Source: an uncultured Lentibacter sp.
GTDB taxonomy: Bacteria; Pseudomonadota; Alphaproteobacteria; Rhodobacterales; Rhodobacteraceae
Reading direction: 5' to 3'
Assembly: GCA_947497495.1 (NCBI GenBank)
Contig: CANMGT010000005.1
Coordinates: 146,396-210,395, forward strand
DNA: 64,000 nt
Shown here: positions 34,408-44,028 of the stretch, piece after piece
Layout of the letters: every line of letters starts with the position of its first letter
How positions within the stretch are numbered: position 1 is the stretch's first letter
The notes under the pieces: model-generated
What the model was told of the DNA's origin: nothing
Seen by the model: the letters and a program-made list of their open reading frames with translations, nothing else
The model's database searches: none
Program-made: the position numbers and the translations under genes

Positions 34408-35376
34408 ATGGCTCTAGAAGACAGCAAGAAATATGTAGACGAAGCCTTTACGCGCAGCTCGGATCGCGGGGTGAGTTATGAGAACACCTTTGGCGGCGCG
34501 CTGTCGTTTTTACGCCGACGCTACACCAAGGATCTTGCGGGCGTTGATGTGGCTGTGACGGGCATCCCGTTTGATCAGGCAGTTACGAACCGGCCCGGCA
34601 CGCGGCTTGGCCCGCGCGCCATTCGCGAAGCCAGCGCCTTGCAAAGCCCCGATGCGCCCTATGGCTGGGGCTACAACCCGCTGGACGAGCTGAGCATCGT
34701 CGATTACGGCGATCTGGCATTTGACTATGCCAATATTCCCGCCTTTCCCGACACGCTGACACGCCATATCCGGACAATTCTGGCCAGCGGAGCGGCGAGC
34801 GTTGCTCTGGGCGGAGACCACTATGTGAGCTTCCCGATCCTGAAGGCCTATGCCGAGAAATATGGCCCGCTGTCGTTGATACAATTTGATGCACACACCG
34901 ACACCTGGGCCGACGACGACATGAGCCGCGTTGACCACGGAACGATGTTTTACAAGGCGGTGAAGAGCGGGATCGTTGATCCGAAAACCTCGGTGCAGAT
35001 CGGCATTCGCACCCACAATGACGACACGCTTGGCGTGAACATTATTGATGCGCGCGAGGTGCATGAAAGCGGCCCTGTCGCCGTGGCCAAGAAGGCCCGT
35101 GAGATTGTGGGGAACAAGCCTGTCTACCTCAGCTTTGACATCGACGGGCTTGACCCGGGCTTTGCGCCGGGCACGGGAACGCCCGTCTGGGGCGGGCTGA
35201 GCTCGGGGCAGGCCTCCATCATCCTGCGGGACTTGGCGGGGATCAATATTGTCGGAGGGGATGTTGTTGAAGTCTCGCCGCCGTTTGACACCACGGGTGC
35301 GACAGCTATTGCTGGAGCGCATGTGGCGATGGAGATCATCTGCCTGCTGGGGTGGCGAAAACTTGGCAAAGGCTGA
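34408..35376 (+). CDS. speB: Agmatinase (arginase/ureohydrolase family)
   Basis: This 322-residue ureohydrolase carries the dimanganese ligands of the family: GGDHY (His138), DAHTD (Asp161, His163, Asp165) and SFDIDGLDP (Asp244, Asp246). Agmatinase converts agmatine to putrescine and urea; guanidino-acid hydrolases are the main alternative. It follows two amidohydrolases on the same strand. Putrescine could feed the gamma-glutamyl polyamine genes at 50,938-55,665. Confidence 0.87.
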   Translation: MALEDSKKYVDEAFTRSSDRGVSYENTFGGALSFLRRRYTKDLAGVDVAVTGIPFDQAVTNRPGTRLGPRAIREASALQSPDAPYGWGYNPLDELSIVDYGDLAFDYANIPAFPDTLTRHIRTILASGAASVALGGDHYVSFPILKAYAEKYGPLSLIQFDAHTDTWADDDMSRVDHGTMFYKAVKSGIVDPKTSVQIGIRTHNDDTLGVNIIDAREVHESGPVAVAKKAREIVGNKPVYLSFDIDGLDPGFAPGTGTPVWGGLSSGQASIILRDLAGINIVGGDVVEVSPPFDTTGATAIAGAHVAMEIICLLGWRKLGKG

Positions 35377-35415
35377 TTTGAGTATTTTCATCAAGAAAAA
35401 GCAGTGAGGGTACGT

Positions 35416-35799
35416 ATGTTCTGGATGGTTTTACTTTTGGTCGTGCTGGGTTTTGGCGCTTATGTGCGCTTGGCGCCCAGTGACGCTTTGCGCTGGCATG
35501 TATCCAAGAAAGGCGCCGAGAACCGAGACTTTGCGGGCGGGGCTTTGCGTGTAGTTGAGGGCGATTTGGCCGCGCTGGATGCTATTGCCCGCGCCGCGCC
35601 GCGCACGCGGGTTCTGGCGGGCAGCGTCGGAGAGGGCATGGTGACTTATGTCACACGCTCAGCGCTTTGGGGGTTTCCCGACTACACGACAGTTTGGCAG
35701 GAGGGCGACAGCTTGCACCTCTACGGGCGTTTGCGATTTGGTCGATCAGACCTTGGGGTGAACCGCGACCGACTGGAGCGCTGGCTGGCGCAGCTCTGA
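35416..35799 (+). CDS. DUF1499 family protein
   Basis: This 127-residue protein has one N-terminal membrane anchor (MFWMVLLLVVLGFGAYVRLA) and a DUF1499 domain with SALWGFPDYTTVW and LHLYGRLRFGRSDLGVN. Function is unknown. I chose ATG 35416 (GAGGG upstream) over the in-frame GTG 35404. Its 3' end overlaps the convergent small secreted-protein gene by 54 bases. Confidence 0.8.
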   Translation: MFWMVLLLVVLGFGAYVRLAPSDALRWHVSKKGAENRDFAGGALRVVEGDLAALDAIARAAPRTRVLAGSVGEGMVTYVTRSALWGFPDYTTVWQEGDSLHLYGRLRFGRSDLGVNRDRLERWLAQL

Positions 35800-36024
35800 G
35801 CTCATGCAGCCGTCAGAGATTTTGCGCCACATCGGTACGTTCAGCGACATCTGGCACTGCGCCATGAACATCTTGCCGTCAACCTGCATGCAAATCTGTT
35901 CGCCAAGCTCGACGCGGCTGCCTGACTTGTCGGTGCAATAGCAGTCAACGGTGACACCGTTGAACTCCTGATCGGCAGAGGCGGCGCTGGCGAGAAGCGC
36001 TATGAGGCAAGCTTTCTTCATCAT
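35746..36024 (-). CDS. Small secreted cysteine-containing protein (hypothetical)
   Basis: This protein of about 92 residues has a signal peptide (KKACLIALLASAASA) and cysteines in DCYCTD, EQICMQVDG, AQCQMSLN and DGCMSSE, likely paired as disulfides in the periplasm. Small proteins of this pattern occur in Roseobacters without assigned function. Start choice among GTG 36030, ATG 36024 and ATG 36021 is uncertain. It is convergent with and overlaps the DUF1499 gene, and is divergent from prfA. Confidence 0.7.
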   Translation of the reverse strand: MMKKACLIALLASAASADQEFNGVTVDCYCTDKSGSRVELGEQICMQVDGKMFMAQCQMSLNVPMWRKISDGCMSSELRQPALQSVAVHPKV

Positions 36025-36087
36025 ATTCACAGTATAGCATGAACTCGTGGCTTGACCAATGCGACTGAATGAACCACATCAAAGCGC

Positions 36088-37140
36088 ATGGTTCCTACAG
36101 AGCGCCTTGATCAGATCATCCAGCGTTTCCAGTTCCTTGAGGCCTCAATGGCCGAGGGCGGAGATGTGGATATTGCTGTGCTGGCCAAGGAATACTCCGA
36201 CTTGCGGCCCGTTGTAGAGCAGATTGAGGCCTACCGCGGGCTTTTGAGCGAGATAGCCGAAGCCGAGGCGATGTTGGCTGACCCTGAAATGAAGGAACTG
36301 GCGCAGGAAGAGCTGCCCGATCTGCGCGAGCGTCTGCCTAAGGCCGAAAGCGCTTTGCAGCTGTCGCTCTTGCCCAAAGATGCCGCAGACGGGCGCCCAG
36401 CGATGATCGAGATCCGCCCTGGCACGGGCGGCGACGAGGCGGCGCTGTTTGCCGGTGACTTGCTGCGCATGTATCAGCGCTATTCCGAGGCGCGCGGCTG
36501 GAAGTTTGAAGTGCTGGAAGAGAGCATTTCCGAGCTTGGCGGCATCAAGGAAGCGGTGGTGCGCGTGGCGGGGCAAAACGTGTTTGCGCGCCTCAAGTTT
36601 GAAAGTGGCGTGCACCGTGTGCAGCGGGTTCCGGAGACGGAATCAGGCGGGCGCATCCACACCTCGGCTGCCACGGTTGCTGTACTGCCGGAAGCTGAAG
36701 ACGTTGATATCCAGATTAACGCGAACGATATTCGCATCGACACCATGCGCGCGAGCGGATCGGGCGGGCAGCACGTGAACACGACTGACTCGGCGGTGCG
36801 CATCACGCACATCCCCTCAGGCATCGTGGTGACCAGCTCGGAAAAGTCCCAGCACCGCAACCGCGAGATTGCGATGCAGGTTCTCAAGACGCGGCTGTTT
36901 GATGCCGAGCGCCAGAAGGTGCATGACGAGCGCTCTGCCAATCGCGCCGAGCAGGTTGGCTCGGGCGACCGTTCAGAGCGCATCCGGACATACAACTTCC
37001 CGCAGGGGCGGCTGACGGATCACCGCATCGGCCTCACGCTCTACAAACTAGACGCCGTGATGCAAGGCGATCTGGATGAAATCATCGACGCGCTGATTGC
37101 CGATCACCAGTCCAAGCTTCTGTCGGAGATGGAGGGGTGA
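36088..37140 (+). CDS. prfA: Peptide chain release factor 1
   Basis: This 350-residue RF1 recognises UAA and UAG and triggers peptide release. The GGQ motif is at 226-228 (GSGGQHVN) and the codon-recognition tripeptide region reads [14 protein letters not shown] (182-195). [28 protein letters not shown] is the C-terminal signature. It overlaps prmC, which encodes the methyltransferase that modifies the GGQ glutamine. Confidence 0.97.
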   Translation: MVPTERLDQIIQRFQFLEASMAEGGDVDIAVLAKEYSDLRPVVEQIEAYRGLLSEIAEAEAMLADPEMKELAQEELPDLRERLPKAESALQLSLLPKDAADGRPAMIEIRPGTGGDEAALFAGDLLRMYQRYSEARGWKFEVLEESISELGGIKEAVVRVAGQNVFARLKFESGVHRVQRVPETESGGRIHTSAATVAVLPEAEDVDIQINANDIRIDTMRASGSGGQHVNTTDSAVRITHIPSGIVVTSSEKSQHRNREIAMQVLKTRLFDAERQKVHDERSANRAEQVGSGDRSERIRTYNFPQGRLTDHRIGLTLYKLDAVMQGDLDEIIDALIADHQSKLLSEMEG

Positions 37141-37955
37141 GCGAGCCCGGGCTGTCGGGCTGGCTGGCTCAGGGCGCAGCACGCGTCGGCGCAACAGACG
37201 CACGGCGCTTGTTGGCCCATGCCGCGGGCGTTGAGCCTTCGCGGCTGACCCTGCTTGATGCCGATGACATCACCGAAGCCTTCGCAGAGCGCTATGACGC
37301 CAGCCTTACACGGCGTGAAGTCGGCGAGCCTGTCTCGCATATCCTCGGCTATCGCGATTTCTTTGAAGACCGGTTTGCTGTCACAGCCGATGTGCTTGAC
37401 CCGCGCCCTGAAACCGAAGAGCTGGTGCGCGCCGCCCTGAGCGCGCCTTTCGCGACGCTGCTTGATCTTGGCACAGGCTCGGGCGCGATCGGGCTGTCGC
37501 TGCTCAAGGCAAGGCCCGCCGCGACGGGCGTTCTGACAGATATGTCAGAGGCGGCGCTGCAAGTGGCGCGGCAAAACGCCGAGGCGCTGGGGGTGAGCGC
37601 ACGGGCGACGTTCAAGCTGGCCGACTGGTTTCACGGGCTTGAGGGACGCTTTGATCTGATCGTGTCAAACCCGCCCTATATCGCAGCTGACGAAATGGCG
37701 GGGCTGCAACGCGAGCTTGGCTTTGAGCCACGCATGGCGCTGACAGACGAGGGCGACGGGCTGAGCGCATACCGCGTTATCTGCGCCGAGGCTGACGCGT
37801 TTTTGCAACCGGCGGGGCGGCTTCTGGTCGAGATTGGCCACATGCAAGGCCCGCAAGTGGCGCAGATGATGCGCGATGCAGGGCTGGACGAGGTGCAAGT
37901 GCTTTGCGACCTTGATGAACGCGATCGTGTTGTGAGCGCGCGTAAACCTGCCTAA
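37137..37955 (+). CDS. prmC: Peptide chain release factor N5-glutamine methyltransferase
   Basis: This 272-residue SAM-dependent enzyme methylates the Gln of the GGQ motif in release factors. The SAM-binding [11 protein letters not shown] is at 109-119 and the catalytic NPPY at 178-181. It starts at GTG 37137 in GTGA, overlapping the prfA stop by four bases, preceded by GGAGG. The prfA-prmC pair is the usual arrangement. Confidence 0.96.
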   Translation: MSEPGLSGWLAQGAARVGATDARRLLAHAAGVEPSRLTLLDADDITEAFAERYDASLTRREVGEPVSHILGYRDFFEDRFAVTADVLDPRPETEELVRAALSAPFATLLDLGTGSGAIGLSLLKARPAATGVLTDMSEAALQVARQNAEALGVSARATFKLADWFHGLEGRFDLIVSNPPYIAADEMAGLQRELGFEPRMALTDEGDGLSAYRVICAEADAFLQPAGRLLVEIGHMQGPQVAQMMRDAGLDEVQVLCDLDERDRVVSARKPA

Positions 37956-38179
37956 ATCAGCTGAATTCGGCGATTTTTCTCTGTAAACAACGGGATCAGG
38001 CCTATTTCACCCTTGTTAAACAAGTTCTGGCATGTTTATTGACGAGTGTAAGCGGTGGATGTCAGTTGACGGTCCCGCCTACACCCAAGCCAAAAATCTT
38101 TGGATTTGCATAGACTGCGCTGCGCAGGTCGCAAATCAAACAAAGGCCAATTCATTAGCCCAGGCTGAGAAAATATACC
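37956..38179 (+). other. Intergenic leader before DUF4167 gene
   Basis: This 224-base gap has no coding potential that I can support. It contains AT-rich segments suited to a promoter (around 38030-38060) and a roughly 130-base region that would be the 5' leader of the DUF4167 mRNA. I could not recognise a known riboswitch or small RNA in it. Confidence 0.4.
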
Positions 38180-38782
38180 ATGAGATCACCTAAGTCGCGT
38201 TCGCGCTCAAAAAATAACCGGAACAACAACAACCGGTCAGGTGGCGGTAACGTCGTAAACCGTGTGTTCGACAGTTCCGGCCCCGAAAGCAAAGTGCGCG
38301 GCACGCCGCAGCAGATTATCGACAAATACAACCAGTTGGCGCGCGACTCGCAGCTTTCCGGTGACCGTGTTGCAACCGAAAACTTCCAGCAGCACGCCGA
38401 GCACTACCTGCGTATGCTGGGAGAGGCGATGCGCGAGCAGGAAGCCAAGCGCGAGCAGCAGGAAGCCCAGAACCGTGATCGCCAGGCCGAGCGTGACCGC
38501 GAGCGCCAAGAGCGCGCCGAGCGCCAAGAGCGCGAGTCAAACGCCCCTGCACAAGCACATGACCCAAGCCAAGTGCCGCAGCCTGATTTGGCAGATGCGG
38601 CGGGTGGCGACAGCGGGTTGGTTGAAACGCCTGAAGCCTCTTCTGACAAGCCAAAGCCGCGCCGCCGCACCCGTAAAAAGGCGCCAGTCGAGGATCAAGG
38701 TGGCGCAGAAAAGCCCGCAGAGAAGACTCCTGAGCATCAACCTGAGCAAAGCTCTGAGTCAGGGCCGGAAGCAGCTGAGTAA
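38180..38782 (+). CDS. DUF4167 domain-containing protein
   Basis: This 200-residue, very polar protein has a basic Asn/Arg/Ser-rich N-terminus (RSRSKNNRNNNNRSGGG), then the DUF4167 core (NVVNRVFDSSGPESKVRGTPQQIIDKYNQLARD...NFQQHAEHYLRML). A Glu/Gln/Arg coiled-coil-like region (about 78-120) and a Pro/Lys/Glu-rich disordered tail follow. The core is an alphaproteobacterial family often located beside prfA-prmC. A nucleic-acid-binding role is plausible from composition but unproven. Confidence 0.88.
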   Translation: MRSPKSRSRSKNNRNNNNRSGGGNVVNRVFDSSGPESKVRGTPQQIIDKYNQLARDSQLSGDRVATENFQQHAEHYLRMLGEAMREQEAKREQQEAQNRDRQAERDRERQERAERQERESNAPAQAHDPSQVPQPDLADAAGGDSGLVETPEASSDKPKPRRRTRKKAPVEDQGGAEKPAEKTPEHQPEQSSESGPEAAE

Positions 38783-38803
38783 TCGCGCTTTTTAGAGTTC
38801 AAT

Positions 38804-38829
38804 GAGGGCAGTCTTTAGGGGCTGCCCTC
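38804..38829. terminator. Bidirectional terminator between DUF4167 and rsmA
   Basis: The arms GAGGGCAG and CTGCCCTC enclose a 10-base loop. The site lies between the convergent DUF4167 (plus) and rsmA (minus) genes, and TTGCTTT follows on the plus strand. Confidence 0.6.
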
Positions 38830-38839
38830 TTGCTTTGGC

Positions 38840-39682
38840 TCAGGTCTCTTTGAGTGTGCGGGCCAGCGCGCAAAACTGCTCAAGCCCGACCACTTCAGCG
38901 CGGTCGGTGGGTTTGATGCCCGCTGCCATGAGCCTGTCTTCAAGGTCAGGTGCGATGCCTTTCAGCGATGAGCGCATCATCTTGCGGCGCTGGTTGAACG
39001 CCTTGGCGACGGTTTGCTCCAGTGTCTTGGCGTCGGCTTCAAAGCGTGGTTCGGGCAAGGCCGTGAGGTGCACAACCGCGCTGTGAACCTTCGGCGGCGG
39101 CGTAAAGGCTTCGGGCGGGAGCGTCAGCACGATCTGTGCATCAGCGCGCCACTGGGCCAGCAGCGCCAGCCGCCCGTAGGCCTTTGAGCCGGGCTTTGCG
39201 ACAATGCGCTCGGCGACTTCCCTCTGGAACATCAGGGTCAGGCTTTGCCAGAAGGGCGGCCAGTCTTGCGGTGTCAGCCAGCGCACCAGAAGCTCGGTTC
39301 CGATGTTGTAGGGCAGGTTGGCCGCAACACGGATGGGCGGCGTGAGGTGCTCAAGCGGGTTCACTTGCAGCGCGTCGCCCTCGATAATCTGCAAGCGGCC
39401 CTCGTAAGCTGCGGCAATTTCTTCTAGCGCGGGAATGCAGCGCTTGTCTTTCTCGATCGCCAGCACGCGCCGCGCGCCTTCCGAGAGCAAGCCGCGCGTC
39501 AAGCCGCCGGGGCCGGGGCCGATCTCGAGAATGTCGGAGCCTGCCAAGTCGCCGACCTGCCGTGCGATTTTCGCTGTCAGGTTCAAGTCGAGCAGGAAGT
39601 TCTGCCCAAGGGCTTTGCGCGCCGACAGCTCGTGGGTTTTGATCACCGCGCTGAGCGACGGGAGGGTGTCGATCTGGCTCAT
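38840..39682 (-). CDS. rsmA: 16S rRNA (A1518/A1519-N6,N6) dimethyltransferase
   Basis: This 280-residue KsgA/RsmA enzyme dimethylates two adjacent adenines near the 3' end of 16S r[17 protein letters not shown], the SAM motif [12 protein letters not shown] and the catalytic NLPYNIG are intact. Its ATG overlaps the pdxA stop by four bases. It is the last gene of the lptF-lptG-lptD-surA-pdxA-rsmA block, the standard order with surA and pdxA. Confidence 0.97.
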   Translation of the reverse strand: MSQIDTLPSLSAVIKTHELSARKALGQNFLLDLNLTAKIARQVGDLAGSDILEIGPGPGGLTRGLLSEGARRVLAIEKDKRCIPALEEIAAAYEGRLQIIEGDALQVNPLEHLTPPIRVAANLPYNIGTELLVRWLTPQDWPPFWQSLTLMFQREVAERIVAKPGSKAYGRLALLAQWRADAQIVLTLPPEAFTPPPKVHSAVVHLTALPEPRFEADAKTLEQTVAKAFNQRRKMMRSSLKGIAPDLEDRLMAAGIKPTDRAEVVGLEQFCALARTLKET

Positions 39683-40650
39683 GCGACTCTCGCCATTCGG
39701 GCAGCAAGGCGCAGCGCTTCAATGGTTGAGCTGGGGTTGGCGGCACCCGTGCCTGCGATATCAAAAGCTGTACCGTGGTCGGGTGATGTGCGCACAAATG
39801 GCAAGCCGAGTGTCACGTTTACGCCGCGGTCAAAATCCAGCGTCTTGATCGGGATCAGCGCTTGGTCGTGATACATCGCGATTGCCGCGTCATAGCCTGC
39901 GCGGGCCGCGGCATGGAACATCGTGTCGGCGGGCAGGGGGCCGGACAGGGCGTAGCCCTCGGCGCGCATGTCTTCAAGCAGGGGCGTGATCCAGTCAAGC
40001 TCTTCACGGCCCATAGCACCGCCTTCGCCTGCGTGCGGGTTGAGGCCGGCAATCGCAAGGCGCGGGCTGTTGAGGCCAAAGCGCTTTTTCAGCTCGGATG
40101 CGGTGATCTCGATCACACGCCTCAGCTTGGCGGGTGTCAGGGCGTGCGGCACCTGAGAGAGCGCGATGTGGATCGTCGCGGGGACGACTTTGAGCTGCGG
40201 CGAGGCGAGCATCATCACCACCTCGTCAACGCCCGCAAGATGCGCCAGAAACTCGGTATGACCGGGAAAGGCAAAGCCTGCGCCGTCTTTCAACGCCTTC
40301 TTGTTGATCGGCAAGGTACAGAGGGCACAAGCCTCACCTGTCTGCACAAGTGCGACGGCGCGCTCGATACTGGCGACCACGCTCTTGGCGTGGTTCGGGT
40401 TGGCAACACCGGCTGTGCGCTTCCCCGCAAAGGGCATGTTGAGCACGGGCAAAGCCCGCTGCATAACTTCTGCCGCCTCGGCGGGAGTGTTGATCAGCTC
40501 GAAGGCGGTGCCGTCTGGCAGGTGTGTTGCGTCGCCCAGAAAGAAAAAGCAAAGCTCGTCTTTCAGCGCGGCCCACGCCTTGGGCGCAAGCTCGGGGCCA
40601 ATGCCCGCAGGCTCGCCACAGGTGAGCGCGATGGGTTTAGTATTCAACAA
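39679..40650 (-). CDS. pdxA: 4-hydroxythreonine-4-phosphate dehydrogenase
   Basis: This enzyme of about 323 residues acts in pyridoxal phosphate biosynthesis. [12 protein letters not shown] near the N-terminus, the metal-binding GHTEFLAHL and the C-terminal [20 protein letters not shown] are characteristic. No ATG lies at the conserved N-terminus. I take TTG 40650 as the start, because GAGG lies six bases upstream and the protein then begins in the conserved region. The start overlaps the 3' end of surA by 14 bases. Confidence 0.92.
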   Translation of the reverse strand: MLNTKPIALTCGEPAGIGPELAPKAWAALKDELCFFFLGDATHLPDGTAFELINTPAEAAEVMQRALPVLNMPFAGKRTAGVANPNHAKSVVASIERAVALVQTGEACALCTLPINKKALKDGAGFAFPGHTEFLAHLAGVDEVVMMLASPQLKVVPATIHIALSQVPHALTPAKLRRVIEITASELKKRFGLNSPRLAIAGLNPHAGEGGAMGREELDWITPLLEDMRAEGYALSGPLPADTMFHAAARAGYDAAIAMYHDQALIPIKTLDFDRGVNVTLGLPFVRTSPDHGTAFDIAGTGAANPSSTIEALRLAARMARVA

Positions 40651-41878
40651 TCCGTGCCTCTGCGCGCAGCTGCTCAAGGTAGCCGTCGGCGTAGCTTGCC
40701 AGACGGCGGTTGCGCAGGCCAAGGCCAACGTCGTCGCGCGCGACATCTTCCGCAACTTTTGGCGTACGTCCACACAGCATGAGGAAAACCAGCGTTTGGC
40801 CATTTGCGCGTGTCAGCGTTGTCGAGACTTCGTGCTTGTCGAGCTTGGCCAGTTCGATGCCGATATCTGTCGGGATCTCGCCAGGCTTCTTTGAGCCGCG
40901 CTCAAGCACTTCGGCGGGCTGGCCTTTGGCAACGCCATACAAGTCGTCGCAGGTATCGACACGGTTTTTCAGCTTCTTGGCAGTGGCAAGCGCTTCTGGC
41001 GTGCGGCCTCCGGCAATGTAGTAGGCAGCATACTCGATGGCCGAATATTCCTGCGCGGATGTTTTGCCTTCTTTGACGGCGCGCATCTGAAACAGAGCAA
41101 TGGCACCGGGGATCGGGATCGGATCACTGACTTGCCCGGGGGCGAGGCCCAGCACGAGCGGGCGCAGCTGCGGTGGCAGGTTGGTGATCGGCATCCAGTC
41201 AAGCTTGCCGCCACGGCCACGCGAGGGCGAGGCCGAATATTTGCGTGCCGCACTGGCAAAGGCCGCCTGCGAGCTGATGTTTGAAATCTGCTCGGCGCGG
41301 GCTTGGGCCGCTGCCGCGCGGGGGGGCGGAGCAGGCAGGATGATCTCGGAAAGCAAGACGCTGACGTTTGAGGCGCCCGTTGAAGACAGGGCGCGGTCGA
41401 TGTCGCCGCTGTTGACTTCTACACGGCTGCCAAAACGCGCCTGAACAAGCCCGCGCCACGCGATGCCCGAGACCACGAAATCGTAGAATGTGGCTTCGTC
41501 AACGCCAGAGCCTTCCAGCGCGCGCACGAATTGCTCGGTTGTCATGTTCGCACGGCTGGCGAACTCTTCCATGCCAGCTTCGATTTCGTCCTTGCTGGGC
41601 AGCACGCCACTGTCTTCGGCGGCGTCCAGCTTGAGGCGCTCTTCGATCAGTTGTTTGCGGGCTTCCTCTGCCGGGTTGCCGGGCGAGCGAAACAGCTGCA
41701 GCATACGCGCGCGCTGATCAAGTTCAAAGCCTGTGATAACCTTGTCATTCACCTTGATCGCAGGCGCAAACAGGTTTTGAGCATTGCCTTCATGCGCGCT
41801 GAACCCGAGGCCGACACCGCAAAAGGCGAGTGTGGCAAGTGCGTGTCGTAGCAATTTGAGTGGCGAAAGTCGTGTCAT
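40637..41878 (-). CDS. surA: Periplasmic peptidyl-prolyl isomerase/chaperone SurA
   Basis: This 413-residue outer-membrane protein chaperone has a signal peptide ending near GNAQN, the SurA N-terminal domain (VNDKVITGFELDQRARML...) and one parvulin-like PPIase region (about 165-280) rather than the two in Escherichia coli. I chose ATG 41878, which gives a proper signal peptide; ATG 41896 overlaps the lptD stop. SurA helps fold LptD, encoded immediately upstream. Confidence 0.92.
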   Translation of the reverse strand: MTRLSPLKLLRHALATLAFCGVGLGFSAHEGNAQNLFAPAIKVNDKVITGFELDQRARMLQLFRSPGNPAEEARKQLIEERLKLDAAEDSGVLPSKDEIEAGMEEFASRANMTTEQFVRALEGSGVDEATFYDFVVSGIAWRGLVQARFGSRVEVNSGDIDRALSSTGASNVSVLLSEIILPAPPPRAAAAQARAEQISNISSQAAFASAARKYSASPSRGRGGKLDWMPITNLPPQLRPLVLGLAPGQVSDPIPIPGAIALFQMRAVKEGKTSAQEYSAIEYAAYYIAGGRTPEALATAKKLKNRVDTCDDLYGVAKGQPAEVLERGSKKPGEIPTDIGIELAKLDKHEVSTTLTRANGQTLVFLMLCGRTPKVAEDVARDDVGLGLRNRRLASYADGYLEQLRAEARIVEY

Positions 41879-41883
41879 CAAAG

Positions 41884-44028
41884 TCAGTCCCTGCATTGAC
41901 GGGCATAGCTTTTGTCCCGTGTTCCGGCATTAAACCCGAGCAAGCCAACAGTCAGGCTCATATCGGTGGATGGCGAAAGAGTAGTCGAAGAAGTGAAGCG
42001 GCGCGAGAGCGAAAGATCAACCTTCACACATTCGTTGCGATATTGTAGGCCAAGTCCCGCTTCGGCGGCCTCCTCGGCAACAACATCGTAGCGCAAATCA
42101 AGCGTGCTCGTCCAATGGCGGTTGATCCGGTAGAGCCCGTCTATCGAGAGTTCGGCAACGGTTGCGGTGCGGTCTTCGGCGGCGTCAGCCCCGAGCCAGA
42201 CGTAGCTGGCCCCAAGCCCGTAGCGCTTGTTTTGAAAGCTTGCCCGCGCTTCCGCTTTGGACAGGTCAAAGACAGAGTCAAACAGCGTGCGCCCCGTGAA
42301 CGAGAAGCCTGTTGCCGAGCGGATCTGACCGGCGATCAGCACATCGGAGTTTAGCCCTGACAGCCCCGAGGTTTGGGAGAAATCAGGTGAGGTTTGCGAG
42401 CGCAGGATTTGTCCGAAAGTGAAGTTGCTTTCCCAGCCCTTTTGGCCTTGCCGCGTCCAGCTCATGCCATAACCCAGCATCGTGCCGCGCTCGCGTCTGT
42501 CGGCCTCCGGAAAATGCGAGAGCGCCAGCAGGTTGCCCTCGTCAAACTCGACCCGCGTGCTTTCGTCGTTGGCGACGTCGGGGTCAGAGCCGCCAACCCA
42601 GCCGAACTGGACAACAGGCTCAAGGATATGCCTTGCACCGCTGCGGCTGATCTTCTGGAACGGATAGCGCACCGTCAGGGCTGCCATCGGCGTGACTTCG
42701 GCGTCAGTGCTGGGGCGTCCGGCGTCTTGGGCGGTGTAGAACTGATCCGCGGCGACACCCACCAGTGCGCTGGCTTGTAGCCCGCCTGCGAGCGTCCATG
42801 TGTTGCGCCAGTTGATTTCCGCGTTCAGACGCGTCACGTCGCGGCCGTCAACAACCCCGTCGCCATTGGCGTCGGTGGTTACGTCGGAGTAGCGGTAGTG
42901 GCTGTGCAGCCCCGCGCGCATCCGCAGCTCACCGCCAAGCCGGCTTGGAAAGAAGCGGCGCTCGTGCTCGAAATCACCGATGATGGAGGGGATCACGGCG
43001 TTGTCTTCACCGTCGCGCAATGTGTAGTAGCTGGTCAGAGCCGCGCGGGTGAAGCTGTCGCGTTTGGTGCGGGTCAGAGCGATTTCACTGTCGAGCCTGT
43101 CCTTGTCGGAATAGCCATAATCGACAAGGTAGCTGTCATCGAGCGTGGCCTCGACGTCAAAGCTGAGTTTGAAGTCGTTGCGCAAGTCAAACGTGCCTTG
43201 GCCAAACAGATAGGCGCGGGTTTCGCCGGGCAAGGCGTCATCGCGCGAGATGGCCCCCTCAAAGGAGACATCGCCGTTGACGAAGGCTTGGCGGTAGGCC
43301 AGCTCGAGCGTGCGGCTCTTTGTCGAGATATACGGCGTTATCGTGAGGTCACGGTGGTCGCCCATTCGGATGAAGTAGGGCATGCGCACGCCGGTTCCCA
43401 AAGTTGTGCTTGAGTTGAACGAGGGGATCATGAACCCGCTTGCGCGCTTGAGCGTCGGGTCGGGCAGGCGCAGGTAGGGGAGGTAAAAGACCGGCATGTC
43501 TTTGATGCGCAATTGTGCGCCTTCAAAGTAAAGCTGCTTTTCGGCTTGGTCGTGGATCACCCGCCGCGCGCGGATTTGCCAGAGCGGCGGCTCTTTGGAA
43601 TTGCAGATGTGGCAGGAGGTGACGGCGGCTTTGTAGAGCTGTGAATAGCGCCCGTTGACGCGGTTCATCTGGTATGCGGCGAGCTGCACCTGCTGGTCAA
43701 GCACCACGCGCGCGCCCCTGAGCAGGGCGTTCCGAAAGCCCGGATCCATCTCGGCGCTGTCGGCCATAACTGTGGTGGTGTCACCTTGTTCAATGCGGAT
43801 CGGGCCAAGGATCGCAAGCTGCTCGGTGCTGCGATCATAGGTGATCTTGGAGGCAATGATGCGCGTCTCTCCATAGAGCGCTTCCACGCGGCCCTCGGCA
43901 ACCAGTTTGGTTTTGCCATCCAGAAAGACTTTGTCAGCCATCAGCACAGCGGGGGCGTCTTGCGCCTGAGCGGCAAGCCCGAGGCAACACAGGATCGCGA
44001 GTGCGAAATATCTAAGCCGCGCTGTCAT
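41884..44028 (-). CDS. lptD: LPS-assembly outer membrane protein LptD
   Basis: This 714-residue beta-barrel inserts lipopolysaccharide into the outer leaflet. It has a signal peptide ending near AQAQ, an N-terminal OstA/LptA-like jellyroll (about 25-110) and a large C-terminal barrel. Cysteines occur in SCHICNS (two, around residue 145) and near the C-terminus (RNECVKVDL, YARQCRD), consistent with the interdomain disulfides required in LptD. ATG 44028 overlaps the lptG stop in ATGA. Confidence 0.94.
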   Translation of the reverse strand: MTARLRYFALAILCCLGLAAQAQDAPAVLMADKVFLDGKTKLVAEGRVEALYGETRIIASKITYDRSTEQLAILGPIRIEQGDTTTVMADSAEMDPGFRNALLRGARVVLDQQVQLAAYQMNRVNGRYSQLYKAAVTSCHICNSKEPPLWQIRARRVIHDQAEKQLYFEGAQLRIKDMPVFYLPYLRLPDPTLKRASGFMIPSFNSSTTLGTGVRMPYFIRMGDHRDLTITPYISTKSRTLELAYRQAFVNGDVSFEGAISRDDALPGETRAYLFGQGTFDLRNDFKLSFDVEATLDDSYLVDYGYSDKDRLDSEIALTRTKRDSFTRAALTSYYTLRDGEDNAVIPSIIGDFEHERRFFPSRLGGELRMRAGLHSHYRYSDVTTDANGDGVVDGRDVTRLNAEINWRNTWTLAGGLQASALVGVAADQFYTAQDAGRPSTDAEVTPMAALTVRYPFQKISRSGARHILEPVVQFGWVGGSDPDVANDESTRVEFDEGNLLALSHFPEADRRERGTMLGYGMSWTRQGQKGWESNFTFGQILRSQTSPDFSQTSGLSGLNSDVLIAGQIRSATGFSFTGRTLFDSVFDLSKAEARASFQNKRYGLGASYVWLGADAAEDRTATVAELSIDGLYRINRHWTSTLDLRYDVVAEEAAEAGLGLQYRNECVKVDLSLSRRFTSSTTLSPSTDMSLTVGLLGFNAGTRDKSYARQCRD